From JBNKWA01 sp050299555 (GTDB lineage: Bacteria; Pseudomonadota; Alphaproteobacteria; Rhodobacterales; Rhodobacteraceae), in NCBI GenBank assembly GCA_050299555.1, contig JBNKWA010000032.1:1-23044 (forward strand): a DNA stretch of 23,044 nucleotides, read 5' to 3'. Positions within the stretch are counted from its first letter, which is position 1. Every line of letters starts with the position of its first letter. Positions 1 through 7,315 of the stretch are shown piece after piece. Both the position numbers and the translations under genes were made by a program. The notes beneath the pieces are model-generated. The model worked only from the letters and a program-made list of their open reading frames with translations, searched no databases and was not told where the DNA came from.

Positions 1-438
1 GATTTCGTGGCCATAGCCCATGCCGGTCTCTTCCAGATTGGCGCGGAAGGTGCCGTCGATCAGCCCGACAGTGGGGAAGTTCTGGATGCCCGAGAAGCCG
101 AGCGCGGCGAGATCGGAAAGGAACTTGTCGCGGATCAGGAACGGGTCGGTGCCGTTGACGCCCGCCAGGACCGGCACGTCGCGGACCACCGGCAGCACCT
201 CGCGCGCCATGTCCACGACGATCTCGTTGGCGTTGCCATAGGCCAGAAGGCCGGCCAGCGAGCCCCGGCCCGCCATGCGGTAGCGGCCGGAATTGTAGAT
301 GACGATGAGGTCGATGCCGCCGGCTTCCTCGCAGCGGGCCGAAAGGCCGGTGCCGGCGCCGCCGCCGATGATCGGGCGGCCGGCGGCGATCCTGGCGCGG
401 AGGCGGGCGAGGATGTCGGCGCGGGGGATGCGGGGCAT
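1..438 (-). CDS. Phosphoenolpyruvate-hydrolase-family TIM-barrel protein (3' end off window)
   Basis: The first 146 codons of a minus-strand gene are present; the rest lies beyond the window start. The protein opens MPRIPRADILARLRARI and continues with a glycine-rich segment (PIIGGGAGTGLSA, about residues 22-34), then IDLIVIYNSGRYRMAG and GFSGIQNFPTVGLIDG. I recognise this pattern as the PEP_hydrolase / 'TIM-barrel signal transduction protein' family. The family name rests on one studied member, and the reaction is unproven for most others, so no substrate is claimed. The ATG overlaps the stop codon of the Tm-1-like gene in an ATGA, so the two are probably translationally coupled. In plant and fungal Tm-1-type proteins these two domains are, to my knowledge, fused in one chain, which supports a joint function. 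It is the last visible gene of the long minus-strand operon. Confidence 0.8.
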   Translation of the reverse strand, partial: MPRIPRADILARLRARIAAGRPIIGGGAGTGLSARCEEAGGIDLIVIYNSGRYRMAGRGSLAGLLAYGNANEIVVDMAREVLPVVRDVPVLAGVNGTDPFLIRDKFLSDLAALGFSGIQNFPTVGLIDGTFRANLEETGMGYGHEI

Positions 439-1628
439 CAGGCGATCTCCCGGAAGGCGGCCAGCGCGGCCTCGGCGAATTGGGTGGTGTTGATGTTGTC
501 GGGCACCCGGATCAGGCGGCGGTCCGGGGTCTGGTCGACGCCGTCCTCGATGGCGGCGAAAAGCGCTGCGTCGGCCTGAGGGTCGTGGAACGGCTGGCCG
601 GGGACGTCGATGGCCGAGACGCCGCCCTGGGGCAAAAGGAACCGCACCGGCCCGGTCATGGCATTCAGCCGCGCGGCGATCCAGGTGCCGAACTGGCGGT
701 TCTCCGCAGGTGTGGTGCGCATCAGCGTCACCTGCGGGTTGTGGACGTGGAAGAGGCGGCCGGCGAATTTCTCGGGCACGGTGTCGCGGGCGCCGAAATT
801 GACCATGTCGAGGGCTCCGACCGAGCCGACATAGGGCACGCCGGCGCGGATGACCGCGCCCATGCGGTCGGCGGTCGCCGGGAAGATGCCGCCGACGATC
901 ATGTCGGCGATCTCGGTGGTGGTCAGATCGATCACCGCGCCGACAAGGCCGCTGTCCACCAGCTTTTCCATGGACTGGCCGCCGGTACCGGTGGCGTGGA
1001 AGACCAGTGGGTCGTGGGTTGACGAGAGCGCCTCGGCGATGTGGCTGACGCAGGTGGTGGTCACCCCGAACATGGTCAGGCCGATGGCGGGCCGGTCGTC
1101 GCCGGCGGGGATGGCCGGGGATCGCAGCATCATCCCGGCAAGCGCATGGGCGGCGTTGCCGAGCACCCGGCGGGAGATCCGGTTCAGGCCTTGCACGTCG
1201 GTGACCGAATACATCATGGCGATGTCCGAGGGGCCGACATAAGGCGCCACGTTGCCCGAGGCGACGGTGGAGACCAGCACCTTGGGCACCCCCACGGCGA
1301 GCGCCCGCATGGCCGGGGCGATCAGCGCCGTGCCGCCCGAGCCGCCGGCGCCGATCATGCCGCCGATCCAGTCGGCGCGGCCGGCATAGGCCTCGAAGGC
1401 CACGGCCATGGCGGCGACCGCGGCGCCCCGGTCGGTCTGACCGAGGACGGCGTCGGCGCCATCGGGATGGCAGGCGGCGATTTCGGCGGCGGGGATGTCA
1501 GCCCGGCCGGTGCCGGTGGTGCCGAGGTCGATGGTGCGCGCCTCGACCCCGGCGGCGCGGATCAGCCCGGCGATGTAGCGAAGCTCGTCGCCCTTGGTGT
1601 CGAAGGTGCCGGCGACCGCGGCGATCAT
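438..1628 (-). CDS. Tm-1-like ATP-binding protein (UPF0261 family)
   Basis: A 396-residue protein, the usual length for UPF0261. Visible family hallmarks are the N-terminal AAVAGTFDTKGDEL (about residues 3-16), the glycine-rich GGMIGAGGSGGTALIAPAM segment thought to hold nucleotide, and the ASGNVAPYVGPSDI and FHATGTGGQSMEKL blocks. Proteins of this family resemble the N-terminal domain of tomato Tm-1 and bind ATP; the metabolic reaction is not established. No signal peptide or membrane segment is seen, so it should be cytoplasmic. The ATG at 1628 overlaps the stop of the PfkB kinase (ATGA) and its own stop overlaps the start of the PEP-hydrolase-family gene (ATGA). The frame stays open further upstream, but that part is low-complexity and lies inside the kinase gene, so the shorter start is used. 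Confidence 0.85.
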   Translation of the reverse strand: MIAAVAGTFDTKGDELRYIAGLIRAAGVEARTIDLGTTGTGRADIPAAEIAACHPDGADAVLGQTDRGAAVAAMAVAFEAYAGRADWIGGMIGAGGSGGTALIAPAMRALAVGVPKVLVSTVASGNVAPYVGPSDIAMMYSVTDVQGLNRISRRVLGNAAHALAGMMLRSPAIPAGDDRPAIGLTMFGVTTTCVSHIAEALSSTHDPLVFHATGTGGQSMEKLVDSGLVGAVIDLTTTEIADMIVGGIFPATADRMGAVIRAGVPYVGSVGALDMVNFGARDTVPEKFAGRLFHVHNPQVTLMRTTPAENRQFGTWIAARLNAMTGPVRFLLPQGGVSAIDVPGQPFHDPQADAALFAAIEDGVDQTPDRRLIRVPDNINTTQFAEAALAAFREIA

Positions 1629-2566
1629 GCCCGCCAGCCGGCCATCGCCGCCTCGACCTGGGCGCGGTCGGTGATGCCGGCATCTGAACCGAGCCCGCCG
1701 GCCACCAGCGAGGCGGAGGCGGTGCCGAGATGGGCGCATTCGGCAAGCGGCCGGTCGTCGGCCAGTCCGGCGATGAAACCGGCGGTGAAGGCGTCGCCGC
1801 AGCCGGTCGTGTCCACCACCTCGATGGCATAGGCGGGCACGTGGATGCGCTCGTCGCCCATGGCGACGATCGAGCCGTCGCCGCCCATGGTCAGCACCGG
1901 GCACTTGACGCCGCGCGACTGGAAGAAGCGGATGTTCTCCTCCACCCCCTTGAGACCGGAGAGGATCTCGGCCTCCTCGATGGAGGGGATGAAGTAGTCG
2001 ATATGGGGCAAGAGCGGCTCGACGAAGGCCCAGGTGCCGGGGCCGGCGCCGACCAGGTCCCAGGTGGTGACGCAGCCCGCCTCCTGCCCCGCCTGCAGGA
2101 GCCTTCGCGATGGCTCGCCATCGAGCCGGGCCAGCAGGCCGGTGCCGCCCAGATGCAGAAAGCGGCAGTCGAGCACCTCGGCCAGCATCCCGGGCGTGAC
2201 CTCGAAATGGTCCGAGGCGCCGCGGGCGTGCAGGGCGGGGCGTTCGCCATTGGGGCGGACGTTGAGAATGGTGGCCGAGGTGTCGATGCCGGCGACGTGC
2301 TGCATCAGCCGGCAGTCGATGCCGAAATGCTGCATGCGGGCGATGACGAAATCCGCCTTCTCGTCATCGCCCACGGCCCCCACGGCCTGGCAGTTCAGCC
2401 CCAGCTTGGCGAGGTCGATCACGGTGCCGCCGGCGGTACCGGCGACGGTCAGCCGGATCTCCTCGATGAAGCCGACATTGCCGCCCTCGGGGATGGCGGT
2501 CACCGGGCGGCCGAGAATGTCGAGAATGTAGAGCCCCACCACCGAAACGTCGAAGCGGCGGGTCAC
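1625..2566 (-). CDS. PfkB-family carbohydrate kinase
   Basis: A 313-residue sugar kinase of the ribokinase/PfkB fold. The N-terminal part carries the glycine-rich substrate-side segment TVAGTAGGTVIDLAKLG. The C-terminal signature is D252-T-T-G-C-G-D258-A-F, in which D258 is the expected catalytic base and GCG the anion hole; Cys instead of Ala at the third glycine-flanked position is common in the family. It phosphorylates a sugar or sugar derivative with ATP in the cytoplasm; the substrate is not readable from sequence. I chose the GTG at 2566 because it forms a GTGA overlap with the stop of the upstream 95-residue membrane protein and because VTRRFDVSVVG is the normal beginning of a PfkB domain. 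The open frame upstream of it is a shadow of other genes. The stop overlaps the start of the Tm-1-like gene. Confidence 0.88.
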   Translation of the reverse strand: MTRRFDVSVVGLYILDILGRPVTAIPEGGNVGFIEEIRLTVAGTAGGTVIDLAKLGLNCQAVGAVGDDEKADFVIARMQHFGIDCRLMQHVAGIDTSATILNVRPNGERPALHARGASDHFEVTPGMLAEVLDCRFLHLGGTGLLARLDGEPSRRLLQAGQEAGCVTTWDLVGAGPGTWAFVEPLLPHIDYFIPSIEEAEILSGLKGVEENIRFFQSRGVKCPVLTMGGDGSIVAMGDERIHVPAYAIEVVDTTGCGDAFTAGFIAGLADDRPLAECAHLGTASASLVAGGLGSDAGITDRAQVEAAMAGWRA

Positions 2567-2850
2567 CTGAGCGACTCCAGATAGCCCACGTAGAGGAACG
2601 CCGTGCCGACGCCGAGCGAGGCCGCCACCAGCAGGATCACCAGGATGATGGCTGAGACCTTGGCCAGAGACGCCACGGTCACGCCCTCGCGGCAGAGCGG
2701 CACGAGGTTGAAGGCCAGCGCGCCGATGACCACGGTCACGCAGCCGATGGAAAAGAGATGGATGGAGAACGGCTGGAAGATGAACAGGATCGACAGGACG
2801 CAAAGCGCGATGATCGTCCGTTCGATCCACTTTGCCTGGGTTGCGGTCAT
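2563..2850 (-). CDS. Small integral membrane protein of the ABC transporter operon
   Basis: I do not recognise a named family for this 95-residue protein. It begins MTATQAKWIERT and shows about three hydrophobic stretches (near residues 13-31, 32-52 and 64-88), separated by a short polar loop with LCREGVTVASLAK, and ends LESLR. It has no signal-peptide cleavage pattern and few charged residues, so it is an inner-membrane protein. The start overlaps the stop of the upstream ATPase gene (ATGA) and its stop overlaps the GTG of the PfkB kinase (GTGA). It is thus locked into the operon between transport and catabolism. Small membrane proteins also occur in some rhizobial two-ATPase CUT1 operons (the glycerol transporter), so an accessory transporter subunit is the best guess, but this is inference from position only. 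Confidence 0.75.
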   Translation of the reverse strand: MTATQAKWIERTIIALCVLSILFIFQPFSIHLFSIGCVTVVIGALAFNLVPLCREGVTVASLAKVSAIILVILLVAASLGVGTAFLYVGYLESLR

Positions 2851-3944
2851 GGCGCACTCCTCAACACGTGGCCATCGCCGGTGAAGACATGCGTGGCGCC
2901 CGGGGGGAAGCGGGTATGCATCTGGTCGCCCTCGGCCAGCGGCACCCGCCAGTCGGCCACCAGCCGCAGGTCGTGGTGGCCATCGAACATGTGCGCCAGC
3001 GTCTCGGCCCCCATGGGCTCGACGATGTCGATCCTGGTGGAAATCCCGTCCTCGACCGGCTCGTGGCTGATCTCGAGATTGCGCGGCCGCACGCCGAGGG
3101 TGACCTGGGCGCCGGGGGCAAGCTCGGTGATGCGCGGGTCGACTTGGATGGTCATGGTCTGGCCGCCTTCGATGGAGAATTGCGCGATGCCGCCGTCGCG
3201 GGCGGCCGTCAGCGTGGCCGGCAGAAGGTTCATCTGCGGCGTGCCGATGAAGCCCGCGACAAAGAGGTTGGCCGGATGCCGGAAGATCGCGTGCGGCGTG
3301 TCCACCTGCTCGATGCGGCCGTCGCGCATCACGGCGATGCGGTCGGCCATGGTCAGCGCTTCGAGCTGGTCATGGGTGACGATCACCGTGGGACGGCTGA
3401 GATGCTGCAGCACCTCCTTGATCTCGCCACGCATCTCCTCGCGGAGCTGCACGTCGAGGCGCGAAAGCGGCTCGTCGAAGAGAAAGCAGGTGGGATCGCG
3501 GATGATCGACCGGCCGACGGCGACACGCTGTTTCTCGCCCTCGGCCAACTGGCCAGGCTTGCGGTTCAGGATGCCGCCGAGCTGGAGCGTATCGGAGATC
3601 CTGGCGACCCGCTCGGCGATGCTGGTGCGGGACAGCCCCTCGGCGTGGAGCGGGAAGGCAAGGTTCTCGGCCACCGTCAGGCTTGGATAGAGGGCGTAGA
3701 ACTGGAACGACATCGCCACGTTGCGTTCGCGGGCGCCAAGCCCGTTGACGCGCTTGCCGTCGAGCAGGATGTCGCCGCCGCTTGCGCCTTCCAGCCCGGC
3801 GACCATCCGAAGCGTGGTGGTCTTGCCGCAGCCCGAGGGGCCAAGCAGGCACAGCACCTCGCCGTCGCCCACGTCGAGGTCGATGGCGTCGACGGCGGTG
3901 AGCGATCCGAAACGCTTGGTGAGTTGCTTGAGCTCGATGGTCAT
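2847..3944 (-). CDS. CUT1-type sugar ABC transporter ATPase with degenerate signature motif
   Basis: A 365-residue ATPase of the MalK/UgpC type with an N-terminal nucleotide-binding domain and a C-terminal regulatory (TOBE/OB) domain from about residue 235. Walker A is GPSGCGKT (35-42), the Q-loop Gln is Q81 in SFQFYALYP, Walker B ends at D157-E158 and the H-loop is intact (THDQ, H191). The ABC signature is abnormal: LAEGE at 133-137 replaces LSGGQ, although the following KQRVAVGR is normal. The ATG at 3944 overlaps the permease stop (ATGA), and the gene's own stop overlaps the small membrane protein start. A second ATPase (7316-8425) with a normal signature but no H-loop His is encoded in the same operon, suggesting a heterodimer. 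Cytoplasmic face of the inner membrane; it energises import with the permeases next door. Confidence 0.93.
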   Translation of the reverse strand: MTIELKQLTKRFGSLTAVDAIDLDVGDGEVLCLLGPSGCGKTTTLRMVAGLEGASGGDILLDGKRVNGLGARERNVAMSFQFYALYPSLTVAENLAFPLHAEGLSRTSIAERVARISDTLQLGGILNRKPGQLAEGEKQRVAVGRSIIRDPTCFLFDEPLSRLDVQLREEMRGEIKEVLQHLSRPTVIVTHDQLEALTMADRIAVMRDGRIEQVDTPHAIFRHPANLFVAGFIGTPQMNLLPATLTAARDGGIAQFSIEGGQTMTIQVDPRITELAPGAQVTLGVRPRNLEISHEPVEDGISTRIDIVEPMGAETLAHMFDGHHDLRLVADWRVPLAEGDQMHTRFPPGATHVFTGDGHVLRSAP

Positions 3945-4810
3945 TTCTTCACCGTGCCGAAGGTGACGCCGCGCAGGAGCTGGTTCTGCAGCATGAAGGT
4001 CACGAAGAAGATCGGGATCAGGAACAGCGTGACGATGGCGGCAAGCAGCCCGTAATCCACCCCGACCTCGCCGCCGAGGGTGCGGGCCATGGCGACCGGC
4101 ACGGTCCGGGTCTCGACCCCGGTCAGCAGCAGCGCGAACAGGAACTCGTTCCAGGTCAGGATCAGCCCGAAGACGAAGGTGGCCGAGAGGCCGGCGAGAA
4201 CCTGCGGGATGCAGAAGTTGAAGAAGACGCGGCGCTCGGTCGCCCCGTCCATGCGGGCGGCGTCCTCGATCTCGGGGTTGAGCTCGTCGAAGAAGGATTT
4301 CACCAGCCAGACCGAGAACGGGATGTTGAAGGCGGTATAGAGCAGGATGATCCCCCAGTAGCTGCCGGCCAGCCCGGACAGGCGGAACATCAGGAAGATC
4401 GGGATGATCACGACGATGGGCGGCATCATCCGGGTGGTGAGGATGATGAAGAGGTAGGTGTCGTTGCCCCGCAGCGGGTAGCGGCTGAAGGCATAGGCGG
4501 CGAGCGTGCCGACGATGAGCGCCAGCCCCACCGAGCTGAAGGCGATGAAGATCGAGTTGAAGAAATACAGCCCCATGTCGGTGGCCTGGCTGGTGCCGGT
4601 GGTGATCGAGGCGCGGAAGAACACCGACTGGAAGTTCTCGAGCGTCGGCGTGAAGATCAGCTTCGGCGGGACCGCCAGCGCGTCGGTACGGGTCTTGAAG
4701 GCGGTCAGGATGATCCACAGGACCGGAAAGAAGTACATCAGCGCCACGACGCTGGTGAACGCGGTGTAGCCCCAGCCGGCCTTGCCGATTTCGCGATGCT
4801 TGCGGGCCAT
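3941..4810 (-). CDS. Sugar ABC transporter permease, MalG type
   Basis: A 289-residue inner-membrane permease with six predicted membrane spans, the first near residues 14-34. The cytoplasmic EAA loop that docks the ATPase is E-D183-A-A-R-M-D-G-A followed by FFNFCIPQ, close to the consensus for CUT1 carbohydrate importers. The N-terminal half has the typical MalG features WIILTAFKT, LENFQSVF and FFNSIFIA. The start ATG at 4810 shares one base with the TGA of the upstream MalF-type gene (TGATG), and the stop overlaps the downstream ATPase start (ATGA), so the transporter subunits are translationally coupled. The frame remains open upstream inside the MalF-type gene, but that translation is low-complexity and is rejected. 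Confidence 0.93.
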   Translation of the reverse strand: MARKHREIGKAGWGYTAFTSVVALMYFFPVLWIILTAFKTRTDALAVPPKLIFTPTLENFQSVFFRASITTGTSQATDMGLYFFNSIFIAFSSVGLALIVGTLAAYAFSRYPLRGNDTYLFIILTTRMMPPIVVIIPIFLMFRLSGLAGSYWGIILLYTAFNIPFSVWLVKSFFDELNPEIEDAARMDGATERRVFFNFCIPQVLAGLSATFVFGLILTWNEFLFALLLTGVETRTVPVAMARTLGGEVGVDYGLLAAIVTLFLIPIFFVTFMLQNQLLRGVTFGTVKK

Positions 4811-5727
4811 CAGCTTACCTCCTCGGCCCGGCGGTTGACCGCGTAGAGGTAGAGGTTGGTCATGACGATCACGATGAAGAGCACGATATAGGCCAGCGCC
4901 GAGGACTGACTGGTGCGGAAGAACTGGAAGGCGGTCCGGTAGAGATGGACGGCGATGGTCTCGGTGGCCGATCCCGGGCCGCCCTCGGTGATGATGTAGA
5001 CGATGTCGAAGAGCTTGAAGGTCTCGATGGTGCGGAAGAGCACCGCGAGCAGCAGCAGCGACTTGATGTAGGGAAAGGTGATCGTCCAGAAGGTCCGCCA
5101 CTTCGACGCCCGGTCGATCTCGGCCGCCTCGTAGAGGTACTTCGGCACGCTGACGAGGCCGGCCAGCACCAGCAGCATCACGAAGGGCGACCACATCCAC
5201 GCATCGGCGATCACGATGGCGAAGATGGCGCTGGCCGGTGTGGCCAGCATCACGAAGGGCTCGCTGGTGACGAAGTTCAGCGCATAGCTGACGATGCCGA
5301 AGGTGGGTTCGTAGAAGAGCTTGAAGAACACGCCGACCGAGACGAAGGACAGCATCATCGGCGTCAGCACCAGCATCAGCACGATGCGGCGCAGGGGGAA
5401 TTCCTTGGCGAACAGAAGCGCCAGCAGAAAGCCGACGATCAGCTGCAGGATCACCGACGAGCCGACGATCACCGCCGTGGTCTGGAACCGTTCCCACACC
5501 TTTTCGTCGGCGAGGGTGTCGGCGTAGTTCTCCAGGCCCTGGAACTTGGGCACGTTCTGCCGGTTGGCGCGGTAGTTGAAGAAGCTCAGGCCGAAGGACC
5601 ACAGAAGCGGGAAGATGTTCATGACGAACAGGATGCCGATGGCCGGCGTCACCAGGAGCGCGCCCCGGCGCCTTGGGTCGAGAAGCCAAGCGCCGAAACC
5701 GCCTTGGTGGGATGTCGCATCGCTCAT
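4810..5727 (-). CDS. Sugar ABC transporter permease, MalF type
   Basis: A 305-residue inner-membrane permease with about six membrane spans. The first is near residues 22-45, after a short polar N-terminus. The EAA loop reads YEAAEIDRASKW (E200-A-A) followed by FWTITFPYI, and the conserved ITEGGPGSATET segment typical of MalF-type CUT1 permeases follows. It forms the translocation channel with the MalG-type protein downstream. Start choice: ATG at 5727 has a weak GGA ten bases upstream, while an in-frame GTG at 5733 would add two residues; neither has a strong ribosome site. That fits an internal operon gene placed after a hairpin (5769-5796) that probably lowers expression relative to the binding protein. 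Confidence 0.92.
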   Translation of the reverse strand: MSDATSHQGGFGAWLLDPRRRGALLVTPAIGILFVMNIFPLLWSFGLSFFNYRANRQNVPKFQGLENYADTLADEKVWERFQTTAVIVGSSVILQLIVGFLLALLFAKEFPLRRIVLMLVLTPMMLSFVSVGVFFKLFYEPTFGIVSYALNFVTSEPFVMLATPASAIFAIVIADAWMWSPFVMLLVLAGLVSVPKYLYEAAEIDRASKWRTFWTITFPYIKSLLLLAVLFRTIETFKLFDIVYIITEGGPGSATETIAVHLYRTAFQFFRTSQSSALAYIVLFIVIVMTNLYLYAVNRRAEEVS

Positions 5728-5768
5728 CTGCACGTGGTCCAGTCGATGAAGGGGATTGGAGAGCCGGG

Positions 5769-5796
5769 GCAGGGCCCGGCCGAGGCCGGACCCTGC
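5769..5796 (-). promoter_or_regulatory. Strong GC-rich hairpin between binding-protein and permease genes
   Basis: The gap between the binding-protein stop and the MalF-type permease holds a nearly perfect inverted repeat: 13-base arms around a 2-base centre (in practice a 12-base stem with a 4-base loop). The only imperfect pair is a G-U wobble on the minus-strand transcript, whereas the plus strand would have an A-C mismatch. That favours function in the minus-strand RNA. No U-run follows, so it is not a classical intrinsic terminator. By analogy with malE-malF spacers it probably protects the upstream binding-protein mRNA or limits read-through. Confidence 0.6.
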
Positions 5797-5809
5797 ATGA
5801 TGATTGCGA

Positions 5810-7273
5810 TCACTCGATGTAGCCGGCGTCCTCCAGCAGGTCCTGCTGGAATGCGGCCACTGAATCGAGCGCTTCCTTGGCCGAGATCTGGCCGGTGATC
5901 GCCTTGTCGAATTCTTCCTGCTGCTGGGTCAGGAGCTCGAAGAATTCGGGCGTGTGCCAGACGTCCCTCTGCCAGTCGATCATCTCGACATGGGCGCGGT
6001 TCCACGGCCGCAGGTCGTTGTATTCCGGCATCGCCATGACGCTCATCAGGCCGGACTGGCCGCCGTTCTTCACCGCCTCGAGCTGGGTTTCGGGCGACAG
6101 CCACCACTTGACCACGTTGAGCGCCTCGTCGACCACCTCGTCGGAGTTCCAGGTGGTCAGCACGAAGGGCTGGCCGCCGATGTTGCCGGTGCGGTCGATG
6201 GAGCCGTCCGCCTTCCTCAGCCCCGGCGCCGGGCCGAAGGCCGACTTGTCGGAGACGGTGGAGGCGCTGGGGTCGAGCACCGGCTCGCCGAGGCCGACCC
6301 AGTCGATGATCGCGCCGACCTTGCCCTGCATGTAGAGGTCCTGTTCGACGAAGATGTCGAGCTGGCCGGTCTGGGCCACCGGCGGCATGTACTTGAGCAT
6401 CGACAGGTAGTGCTCGAAGGCCTGCACGGCGACGTCCGAGTTGACCACGCCCTCGGCCTGCGCGCCCTCGACCGACTCGTTCCAGATGTCGCCGCCGTAC
6501 TGCCAGACGAAGGCGTTGATCTGCATCGAGGAGAAGTCGTAGCCCTTACCGGCCTGATAGGCGATCCCGTAGAAGGGCTCGGTCAGTGTCTCGCCGGCCA
6601 GTTCGGCCCCGGCGGGCCGGGTCAGGAACTCGCCGATCTGGGCGAACTTGTCCCAGTCGGTGTCCTGCCATTCCTCATAGGTGCAGGGCAGGTTGGTGCC
6701 GTACTTCTCCTGGAAGGCGGCCATCTCGCCTTCGTTGCAGAAGATGTCCTTGCGGTAGTAGGTGACGTAGGTGTCGGGGAACTGCGGGAAGCCGTAGTAG
6801 TGCACGCCCTCGGCCGGCGCCTCGCCCAGTTCCTCGAGCTGCGCCCGGGTCTTGTGCGGATAGGTCGAATAGGCCGAGACCAGGGCCGGATGCAGGTCCT
6901 TCATGATCGCGGTCAGCTCGGGATCGGCCTTGATCCGGTCGGTGAGGTCCAGATAGTAGCCGCCCTCGACGAAGGCGCCGAGCCACTGGCTGTCGGTGAC
7001 GATCATCTGGTACTTCTGCTCGCCCGATGTCAGCGAGGCCGCGACCCGCTCGTAGAAGCTCGGCCACGGGATGAAGTCCATCTCCAGCGTGGTGTTGTTG
7101 CCGGCCGGCGACTTGTAGGTGTTGTCGAAGTGCTCCTTCATGAACCGGGTCGGCGGCCAGTCCGGCGCGGCCATGGTGATGGTGATGTCGGCGGCCTGAA
7201 CGGCCGTACTTCCAAGAAAGATGGCAAGCAGGCTTGCGCCGGCCAAACCACCCGGAATGTTGCGCGTCTTCAT
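5810..7273 (-). CDS. Sugar ABC transporter periplasmic substrate-binding protein
   Basis: A 487-residue extracellular solute-binding protein of the CUT1 family, a little longer than the usual 400-440. The N-terminus is a classical Sec signal peptide (charged MKTRN, hydrophobic LAGASLLAIFLG, cleavage after STAVQA, residue 27), with no lipobox Cys. The mature part starts ADITITMAAPDWPPT. Later blocks such as VEQDLYMQGKVGAIIDWVG and LTTWNSDEVVDEALNVVKWW fit the family. It captures the sugar in the periplasm and delivers it to the permeases encoded just downstream. The ATG at 7273 is chosen over one 15 bases upstream because GGAGG lies eight bases before it and the signal peptide starts there. 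The substrate is not deducible. Confidence 0.93.
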   Translation of the reverse strand: MKTRNIPGGLAGASLLAIFLGSTAVQAADITITMAAPDWPPTRFMKEHFDNTYKSPAGNNTTLEMDFIPWPSFYERVAASLTSGEQKYQMIVTDSQWLGAFVEGGYYLDLTDRIKADPELTAIMKDLHPALVSAYSTYPHKTRAQLEELGEAPAEGVHYYGFPQFPDTYVTYYRKDIFCNEGEMAAFQEKYGTNLPCTYEEWQDTDWDKFAQIGEFLTRPAGAELAGETLTEPFYGIAYQAGKGYDFSSMQINAFVWQYGGDIWNESVEGAQAEGVVNSDVAVQAFEHYLSMLKYMPPVAQTGQLDIFVEQDLYMQGKVGAIIDWVGLGEPVLDPSASTVSDKSAFGPAPGLRKADGSIDRTGNIGGQPFVLTTWNSDEVVDEALNVVKWWLSPETQLEAVKNGGQSGLMSVMAMPEYNDLRPWNRAHVEMIDWQRDVWHTPEFFELLTQQQEEFDKAITGQISAKEALDSVAAFQQDLLEDAGYIE

Positions 7274-7315
7274 GTCTCTTTCCTCCACTGTTACGCCTGC
7301 TTCTGTTTTCTCAGT

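Noticed and set aside
438..5689. Apparent fusion proteins formed by long 5' extensions of the Tm-1-like, PfkB, ATPase 1 and MalG-type genes
   Set aside because: The upstream parts lie in another frame of the preceding gene and are low-complexity. Each true start is marked by a start-stop overlap and by the family's normal N-terminus.
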